Origin: Paraglomus occultum
Lineage: Eukaryota > Glomeromycota > Glomeromycetes > Paraglomerales > Paraglomeraceae
DNA length: 15,525 bases
Assembly (NCBI GenBank): GCA_910592205.1
Contig: CAJVPJ010000851.1
Span: 1 to 15,525, forward strand
Reading direction: 5' to 3'
Part shown: positions 8,516 through 15,525 of the stretch, one piece after another
How positions within the stretch are numbered: the stretch's first letter is position 1
Layout: every line of letters begins with the position of its first letter
Translations under genes and position numbers: made by a program
Notes under the pieces: model-generated
What the model was told of the DNA's origin: nothing
The model's input: only the letters and a program-made list of their open reading frames with translations
Databases searched by the model: none

Positions 8516-10262
8516 TTAGATATTACTTAATCCAACATAGTCCCACCATCTAGTAAAGTATCTTTTCGCCCATCTGACAATTCGTAGCAATCTGACCGAC
8601 CAAGAGACAAGCATAAACGGCTTTTCCACGACAAGAAATACTTCATATTCATCGACGGAAAATATGGATGACGGACCATCGAGAATTGGGGATTCGTAAG
8701 CCTGCGTATGGATGTATATCGTCTGTAACAATTACATAAAGATATAGAAATCACATGTTCACTTTTTCATCCAACGACTTACCAATTGCTGACATCTCCA
8801 GTTATGATTCCCGTTTGCCAAAGGTGAATATGCCATCATTAAATCACTATTAAAATAAGGTCCTTTCCCGCCATCCCATATTATTGCTTCGTCCGCATTT
8901 TGTGACTTGACCTTGACAACTCGTGTATGTGCTCTCGTTCTAGTGTCACCAAACGTAAATAGGAAACTATCCGATGTCTCTTTGCGTTCCTCTCTATATG
9001 CAAATCTGCGAGGACCCCATTTATAATAGCCGTGCCAGGATAACGAATTAAAACCTCCAATGATAGTTCCCGTCTCCTTCACTCTACATACTACAACTGT
9101 CGGTCCGTATCCATCACATAATTTGTGAAACGTATCAACACCGTACCCGTCGCGCGATGCTCGAAGTAATAACTTGAATTCGTATGGTATGCGCGCATAG
9201 TTGTATGGTTGCTTGCGTCTATTATCTATCCAACTGGCTATCTGGGCAACATCTTTCGCTGATATTATAGAAGAATCGAAAGGAAAGGCTGATACTCGAG
9301 GCAATGGTACAATTGACTTGGCATCAAGCATATTCGGGTTAGAATAGTATTCATATACGCGTGATTGCATACTGCAAGGAATCAGTTTACGAAAGAATCT
9401 GAGAACTCTAGCTTCGAATTCCATAGGTGACAAGTAAAAAAATCGAATGAGAGGAATAATGTGCCGTAATGTTGTTTTCAACGCTTCAAAGTCTGCGTCC
9501 GACCAATACTCTATGTTGTTCGCGCTGAGTGGTAATTCAGTATGTTCTAATCCCCATCGTATAACATTGTCCCATATTCTTACTTCTTCTAGTTCCAGGT
9601 CATCTCGCGCTAATATAAGGACCAATGCATCTTCCTTTAGAGTGACAAATTCTTCTGATTCAAAAAACGGCTTGGCATCCCGACAGATATATTCCAGGAC
9701 ATATTCTCGTAGTTGATCAAATGGTTCATGCTCGCACACTATATGCAGAACCGAGACCATGTTAATTCGTCGACGCAACCAGTTTGTACGCTTGCTGATG
9801 AGATGAATTTGTACATAGTTGATCAAACTTTGCAGCTCCAGTTCATCGGCGGCAATGAGAAGTTCAAGTAATGTCCTGGTCTCTACTGTATCCAGATTTA
9901 TTGACCCGCTATAGACAAATCTGTATTATGGCAGTGAAAGCGATAGTATCAGATCCAATAATACCGTCGAGAATGTAACCCAAAGTCATTGATTCTTACT
10001 TGAGTATTTGGTCAAATACAACGCTCGATATATTGTCTTTCGTAAATACAAACATCCCGTCTTCCTTCCTCGCCCACATGTTCGAAAATGCAGCATTGAA
10101 GTAAGCTGACCTCGCTTTCAAGATGCTGGCGTGAGCCCTAAACTCACTCTCCTCCACGCCAACTCTAAATACAACGTCGTAGTCTTCACCAGAATCATAT
10201 AATTTCTTGAAATCTGCAGAAAGATCTAGTAAAAGACCAGAGCTGAACGCAAGCAGCGACAT
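8516..10262 (-). CDS. BTB-BACK-TLDc domain protein
   Basis: Three exons (10262-10000, 9920-8783 and 8722-8516) with 79- and 60-nt GT-AG introns give 535 residues. A BTB/POZ domain covers about residues 25-130 (YDVVFRVGVEESEFRAHASILKARSAYFNAAFS, then KFVYSGSINLD spanning intron 1). A BACK-like helical region follows at about 150-280 (FESEEFVTLKEDALVLILARDDL, VIRWGLEH). A TLDc domain runs from about 305 to 498: LLLRASRDGYGVDTFHKLCD, VKETGTIIGGFNS, DSFLFTFGD, and SSIFSVDEYEVFLV encoded by exon 3. BTB domains commonly recruit Cullin-3; TLDc domains are linked to oxidative-stress or V-ATPase regulation in other eukaryotes. The role here is unknown. This architecture is multiplied many-fold in Glomeromycotina. 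Unusually, about 37 residues rich in Trp, Arg and Lys extend past the usual TLDc end. Confidence 0.85.
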
Positions 10263-10288
10263 AACGGCGGACCCTGGTCAATGGCCAT
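10226..10288 (-). promoter_or_regulatory. Upstream ORF overlapping the BTB-TLDc start codon
   Basis: An ATG at 10288 lies 26 nt before the main ATG (10262) in another frame. It opens 20 codons and ends at TAG 10228-10226, inside the BTB coding sequence. Its context (catcATGG, G at +4) looks at least as good as that of the main ATG. If it is on the mRNA it would lower translation of the BTB protein. Whether transcription starts upstream of it cannot be seen. Confidence 0.3.
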
Positions 10289-11445
10289 GATGGTTTTTTT
10301 TGATTTTCTAATTTATATTTTATTCAAAGAAAGAACGAGTCTCTATGTGGGATAAGTGCGTGATGGTCATGATTACCTGAGCAATTCATGCGCAAGTAGT
10401 TGCTAGAAATGTCAATGATGTTCAGGCAAGTGTAAATATTAAATAACGTGCAAGTCATAATTTTATTCCTTTTTCACACCCAAAGCCTAACATAAGGCAA
10501 TCATATATTATTATGGGTATATTCATATGAATCTCCTTTAACAACTTGCTGTACATTAAATTATAGTAATCCCCCCCTACCCAGTCAGCCACCTGTAAAA
10601 CCAAATCCTTTATACATATGTCCAAAGAACAACCAACAACAGGATTAGAGAAAAGGTCATGGACAAGAATCATTTTATATGCTTACGACTTCCCGATCCC
10701 CCAAGGGTCAACCCACCACCAAGTTTTCCTAGCTTATGATCGTGATAACCCACGTGATCAGCATAACGATATAACAATAAACCGCTAGCTTTAACGTTAA
10801 CAGAGGGTCTACCTAACCGCCTGAATTATAATCGTAGGACAGTTTCCCTGACTTTTATTCTCAACAGTGGGATATCCGGCATAGTCTTGGGGTATGCCGG
10901 TGTGTGTGTGGTGGATATGCTGGTGGGATAACTTATCATTATTCGACGGAGGATATTATTAATATGGGCAGATCGTTATTTGTCGATGGATATTAGATAG
11001 GCTTATCGGAGCCCGGAAGCTGGTGAGTAGACGAGGCGTCATTAAACACCTTGGCGATTTCGTAAGTATAATGTACGGACCTTGGGGAGTGGATCTTTCT
11101 GGGCGGTAAATACACGATTATTATTCAAGACTGTATATTGGCATAATAAATTTTAGATAAAAGAATAAACTTCAAGCGTTTATGAAACACACCTATCAAC
11201 ATAAGTAACATTAAATATAAGTATGAATTAACAGAAACCCTCTCCTGCGATCCTATTTTCTTAAAATGCTTCTGATTATGCTGTAGCTTTAGGTTCCATA
11301 GCAGATTTAATATAAATTAGTTTTATATTATATTTATAATCCTATGTTAACTATGTTACGACTTCATATTCATTTAGTGTTATTATTATTAGCGTTAGTC
11401 AAATTAGTTAACTTCAGCTTTCATTTATGTCACATAATAAAACGT
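10289..11445. other. Spacer between BTB-TLDc and kinase loci
   Basis: No gene is supported. A 72-codon minus frame at 10455-10673 lacks recognisable motifs. The part at about 10690-11100 is visibly more GC-rich than its surroundings and carries CACGTG (10751-10756), an 8-bp-arm hairpin (10876-10900) and a GT run at 10900-10910. It could be a regulatory region or an old repeat fragment. The remainder to 11445 is AT-rich and featureless. Confidence 0.35.
10876..10900. repeat. Short perfect inverted repeat
   Basis: CCGGCATA at 10876-10883 and TATGCCGG at 10893-10900 are exact inverted copies separated by 9 nt (GTCTTGGGG). The arm motif recurs loosely just after, as GGATATGCTGG near 10913. A hairpin or a dyad protein-binding site is possible; no bounding target duplication was seen. 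Confidence 0.45.
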
Positions 11446-11753
11446 TCACTTTGTTGCAGTCTGCCCCAAATCACATATTGATACATAAAACGCCCAGACT
11501 TTCGATAGACTCGACCATTGTTGTAATAACTTAAGAATGTTAATGCATATACAGTACATAGACATTACTAATTCGACCTGTATTGACACACTAATACTAC
11601 CATCGAAACGTTTTCTATATAGACTTTTTGACGATAAAAAGTATGTGTTTAATCCTGTATAAGCTGTAATAAAATTACAAGTATTCAAAATTTTGAGTCA
11701 CTAGATAATAAGATAATGAAAATGTTAATATTATAAATAGACTCTATCGCATA

Positions 11754-13300
11754 CTAATACAAACAACTGATTCTTGTCTTCATACCTGCAACAGAGTCGA
11801 AACCATAATTATTCCTTGGTTTAAGCAAATTTCCAGTAGTAAAATGTTTACTAGAAAATTTGTTCTCCTTTTCGAGACTTGATAAAGGCCTTACATCCGT
11901 ATGATAGATAGTATCCCATACATCAGACTTATTATTATCGCCTCGCGTTTTCACGATTAAACCGCAGAGTGCGTGTATTGTTAGACGCTTGTCAGGATCA
12001 GCATCACAACACGTCCCGGCAAGTTTCTTGTATGCCTCTGGTGCCGAATCAGGCATCGATGGTCGTAGTCCACTCATAATATCGCATATTAACTCTCCAT
12101 TAAAGTGTCTATCTCTGAAAGGTGGTTCACCAGTGGCCATCAAATACATAATGATACCAAACGCATATATGTCTGATTTCTGAGTAAATTGGCGAGTATG
12201 AAAGACTTCCGGTGCGATAAACGGTAAAACACCTCGAATGGTTGAACTTGGCTCTGGTGAGTTTACCGATTGGGAGAGGCTAAGGTCGCATATATACGCG
12301 CGACTTGCACGAAATTCTGTTCCTGTCTCGTGCTCATCGTTATCATGTAAGACAATGTTTCCGCCGTGAAGATCCCGATGGACAAACCCTGTACTATGTA
12401 TAATTTCCAAATAGTATGCAATATCCCACAAGCACTGCAATTTCATCCTCCATGTTAATTTGTTAATATTTTGAATCAAATAAGATAAAAGGCTACCATT
12501 GTTGGCATATTGCATAACAATCATGTATTCCCTTGTTTCTGCGTATTGCGTGACTCCATAAATATCAAGGAAACGATAAGTTGCACACTTGGCATGATTT
12601 CTGAACTATTAAAATAAAAATAATAAATACAATGTCAGATTTAATTAATGACACCAATAATTGCTTACCTCGGAAATAAACAATTCCGGCGATTTATCAA
12701 AATTCTTAAATCGTTTGAGTACAATAGTTTGTGGCATATCCTCTACTCCATTATACTTGGCAGTATAAACTGTTCCATAACCACCAGATCCAATTTCTTT
12801 AATTTCATCAAAGTCACTATACTGCATATACTTTGCATGTTTATGTTTTTTTGTAAATCCACCCAACAATGAATGTATGCCATGGTAGAACACTAAATAA
12901 TATGTCCAAGTAGATGGCTCTCGAGTGATGCCAATAATCCATATATTATCTGGAGTCAATATGTCAGGATATTCTCTAGTCATCTATTTGTATAACAATA
13001 AAGTCAGTATAACAGTCGTTGATCTAATAATAATACGTAATGTGCATTGAAATTTATTAATGCTTATTCACATTGTCAAAAATTTACCTGATAAAAATCA
13101 AATGACTGAGCACTCTCCTTGTCAACTATTTTTTTGAGTGTCACTTTTGTCCATTCATTTGTTATTGGTTCTAACCAATCAGCCACATGTGTACATCCAT
13201 AATGTAATAATGACATTCCTTGCACATTTGTCAATAGTGAATACTCTACCCATTGTAGATAAGCATCATATTCATTGTTTGCATTACCCCATGAGTCCAT
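11754..13300 (-). CDS. Tyrosine-kinase-like protein kinase with an extra degenerate N-lobe (Glomeromycotina type)
   Basis: Exons are 13300-13088, 12983-12669 and 12605-11754; introns of 104 and 63 nt are GT-AG and phase 0. From the ATG at 13300 this gives 459 residues. Residues 1-105 resemble a kinase N-lobe without a usable glycine loop: 'EYDAYLQWVEYSLLTNV', a VTLKK segment, and 'NIWIIGITREPSTWTYYLVF', matching the region before the hinge. A complete kinase then begins: glycine loop IGSGGYGTVY (G136-G141), lysine in TIVLKRF (K161), HRDLHGGN (D254, N259), DLS (283-285) in place of DFG/DLG, APE (307-309), SDIYAFG (D321) and R383. The key Lys and both Asp residues are kept, so activity is plausible. 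A donor at 11785 could join an extra last exon 11663-11446 in phase, replacing the last 8 residues by 72. The true 5' end is unclear because upstream frames are broken. Confidence 0.75.
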
Positions 13301-13336
13301 AATGAATAAGTCCAAAGACTTGCTGCCTGTAGTCCA

Positions 13337-13537
13337 CTGAGTGGTCTTGGTGATTTACAATGATAACAGAATGCCTTTGTAATAGGGTCTAATCGTATTG
13401 TACATGCCAGACATAATCCATCACCATGCTGTTCTTTTGTTAAATAATATTTTTGCTCACTTGCACTGTATTATGTATGTGAATCCAACAGTAGCCCAAA
13501 CATCTTTGCTAAAAATATCTGAATGCTCATCACATAG
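13337..13537 (-). pseudogene. Broken Cys-motif/linker module immediately upstream of the kinase
   Basis: Reading 5' to 3' on the minus strand, an acceptor-like ...TTTTTCATAG (ending 13538) leads to LCDEHSDIFSKDVW, vaguely like kinase subdomain IX. A second frame gives EQKYYLTKEQHGDGLCLACT and, after 11 residues, CYHCKSPRPL, a CxxC...CxxC motif (Cys codons at 13413, 13404, 13368 and 13359). Family members have this Cys motif directly before a 'WTSGN...' linker. Here the linker (QWTTGSKSLDLFIMDSWGN) is in a different frame, offset by one nucleotide at about 13337, with a stop upstream in the linker frame. No GT-AG intron of workable size fixes this. A decayed module or a sequencing/assembly error are both possible. 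Confidence 0.5.
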
Positions 13538-13678
13538 CTATGAAAAATGATATGTTATTAATATAATTGTTTAAAAAAAACTGCCAGCATAATCCATCAT
13601 TCTGTGATAGTGATAGCTACCCTGTCATAATAATAATATAGCCCATCTATGTCATGTGTTATTTCAAGTTGAATTAAT

Positions 13679-14290
13679 TTAATAGCTTGATAGGTAGGTA
13701 CCGTCAATACAATCGAATGGAATCCATTCCAAATAGGCATCATTTTCCGAGTTTGCTTGCAGTTGTGTTTTCTGAATAAACTCATCAAGTTGCTTATTGT
13801 TGCTAGTCCATCCATTGGATAATTCCTTATGCCCACAAATGTACCACACAGGACTGCATCTGAGTATGCCGCATTCAGAACAGAATCCATATCGAGAATA
13901 GCATCGATAAAAGCGTCTCTTAGCAACCATGTAATAATTATCGTTATGCTTGGTGAAGCCGTATATGGATCTGTTACGTCTAGTAAGCCATACGGAATAT
14001 CTCTTGTACTGACTGACATCAGCATTGTATTTGTGTGTTGGAAGTGAGTAGACTCTAGCCAGCTCACTCGCAAGTGTTGTCATTTCTTTATCGCTTCCAA
14101 GAAATAAAACCATCACCATCGTTTCCTCGACTCTATTATTTGATGTGGCGTTTGTAAATAGCGTAACTGATAGTGTCGATTTGGCTTGATTTGATGTCAA
14201 CAATTTCCGACCAAGAAATCCATTCAAGTTTATGATCTCCATCGTCATGGAGATTTGAATCAAGCTGTCGATTGTTGGATTATTATGCAT
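13679..14290 (-). pseudogene. Second copy of the kinase N-terminal module, truncated (exon or pseudogene)
   Basis: A 203-codon frame starts at ATG 14290. Residues 1-130 are unrecognised. Residues 134-153 (RYGFCSECGILR...WYICGH) resemble the Cys motif of Glomeromycotina kinases, but one expected Cys is Tyr (Y150). The linker NGWTSNNKQLDEFIQKTQLQ continues to ENDAYLEWIPFDCIDG (182-197), exactly where the kinase glycine loop should begin. Instead the frame stops a few codons later (TYLSSY). No downstream exon with a glycine loop joins in phase: candidate acceptors near 13600, 13538 and 13480 all meet stops. It aligns with the linker beside the downstream kinase (W-T, K-LD-FI, AN-E-DAYL-W), so the two are duplicates. 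It may be a truncated gene, or the 5' exon of a gene broken by a lesion. Confidence 0.5.
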
Positions 14291-15525
14291 ATCAATGACT
14301 CTTGGAGCTAACGATGTTGTTTGAATTCAACACTTTATTGTGTTACATCGCACATTTGCTCGATGATTTATAGGTTGTTTGTTGTGACCCGTTGCACATA
14401 ACCTTCGTGTGTATCAAAAAGACGTGCATTGTTTATTCCACAAATTCCACTCGCTCGACAACGACTAATCATGCCACAGTTATGTTGACCTTTGTTGGTA
14501 TAAAGCAAGTAAAACGTCTTGAGTTATCAATCGTCTATATACAGTAACTTACGCACATACACAGTTGGCAACCATGAACCATTGCGTATGATTTTGCGTA
14601 ATAATGATTTTATTTTCCGCGCCGGTAATTGAAGTTTAAACATCGTAATTGAAGTAAAACGACAATCGTACGTGACCAACTGATGGATAAATCGACAGTT
14701 TATGATGAAGGGGTTATCGACTTTTTGCTCTACCAATACGATTACCAGGAAGAGAAAAAAAATATGTTTTTATTAAAGTACTGATGAGCTAACTCTTTTA
14801 CAATAAGCACTGAATAATGAATAATTAAAGGGCGTGAAGGCGATATCAAATATTGTTAGTGAGTCTCAGTTACTTGTTCTAATCAGCAATCGTCCCCCTA
14901 ATACTAACAACTGTCCCGACGTCTGTATTTCTGTCACGATATTAGATGTTTTGGAGTTTCTATTTTAATATTTTACGGGCATCCTCCGTGCTACAACCCA
15001 TTAATTCTTGACGATAGCAGCAGAAGCAGAAATAGTGGAGAAATATGCTATTGATTAAGCCAAATCGTATTCTTGAATTTAATAACTATGTGCAGAGTTA
15101 CGTCTAATAGGCCTCATGTAAATAGTTGATAGGTCAGTTCATTATTTATTGGCGAAACTCGTTCTTAAGTTACATCATCAATATGCATGCATGAGATGAC
15201 ATTTACGCATTATAAATAACCATATCACTTTATAGTAGAAAATTTTGATAAAAACCTTGACTCTACTTTTAGCTCGGCACATTTTTGCTAAATTATTGAC
15301 TGTTACCCGCAAATAATTTATATGTTATTAATATTTGCGACGTGTTAAGGATATTGGCTGTTTTCGCACGTCTTCGGCACACGGGCGAAACAAGATATCC
15401 AGATCGGGATAAATCAATGTTATAACAAAATGTTAGACTTTGTTCAATAGAAAAAAATTCTATTCCTAACACTGGATCTGGTTCTCAAACTTGTAGTTGT
15501 TACCGAGCTTAACTTGTACTTACTC
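14291..15525. other. AT-rich right flank, no supported gene
   Basis: No recognisable gene, tRNA or mobile element end is visible. A minus-strand frame at 14527-14736 (opening after a stop, with no ATG at its beginning) ends in RNGSWLPTVYVRKLLYIDD. It overlaps an 11-bp direct repeat GTAATTGAAGT at 14625-14635 and 14645-14655 (20-bp period). I cannot tie this to a family. The last bases read GTAAGT on the minus strand at 15518-15523, which could be a splice donor of a gene beyond the edge, but there is no exon to judge it by. Confidence 0.35.

Noticed and set aside
13336-13359. A 22-nt GT-AG segment (GTAAATCACC...CTCAG) as an intron that might repair the kinase frame break
   Set aside because: It is far shorter than any other intron here, and removing it does not put the Cys motif and linker in the same frame.
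14527-14736. Minus-strand 69-codon open frame
   Set aside because: It has no ATG at its opening, no splice partners and no recognisable motif, and it sits in AT-rich DNA with local repeats.

Overview
The window looks like nuclear DNA from an AT-rich, intron-rich fungus, most likely an arbuscular mycorrhizal fungus (Glomeromycotina, Rhizophagus-like). The basis is short GT-AG introns (mostly 60-140 nt), AT-rich spacers, and two gene types greatly expanded in that group: a BTB-TLDc protein and a tyrosine-kinase-like kinase with the 'WTSxNKxxDEFIQxxQLxA...EWIPF' linker. This assignment is from family recognition, not a database search. Nothing bacterial, viral or CRISPR-like is visible. All gene models below were spliced by eye from reading frame and consensus splice sites.

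Layout, left to right. (1) 1-571, + strand: the last three exons of an unrecognised protein, cut by the window edge. (2) 572-2970: a long spacer holding the terminal remnant of a pogo/Tigger-like DNA transposon (1461-1657) and a cluster of short TAACGAAAAA repeats. (3) 3256-4611, + strand: a five-exon TVP38/TMEM64 (DedA/SNARE-associated) membrane protein. (4) 4829-7020, - strand: a four-exon, 625-residue KH-domain protein, convergent with TVP38. (5) 7021-8515: spacer with one doubtful two-exon small gene (7707-7975). (6) 8516-10262, - strand: a three-exon BTB-BACK-TLDc protein. (7) 10289-11753: spacer. (8) 11754-14290, - strand: a protein kinase locus with a catalytically plausible kinase at its 3' half. 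Upstream lie two copies of the family's N-terminal Cys/linker module, at least one broken by a frame change. (9) 14291-15525: AT-rich sequence with no recognisable gene.

The genes do not form a pathway. TVP38 is a housekeeping Golgi/endomembrane protein and the KH protein a probable RNA-binding protein. The BTB-TLDc and kinase genes belong to fast-evolving families that turn over by duplication and decay. The most interesting part is the kinase locus: a degenerate kinase N-lobe sits directly before a full kinase domain, and broken duplicates of the N-terminal module lie upstream.
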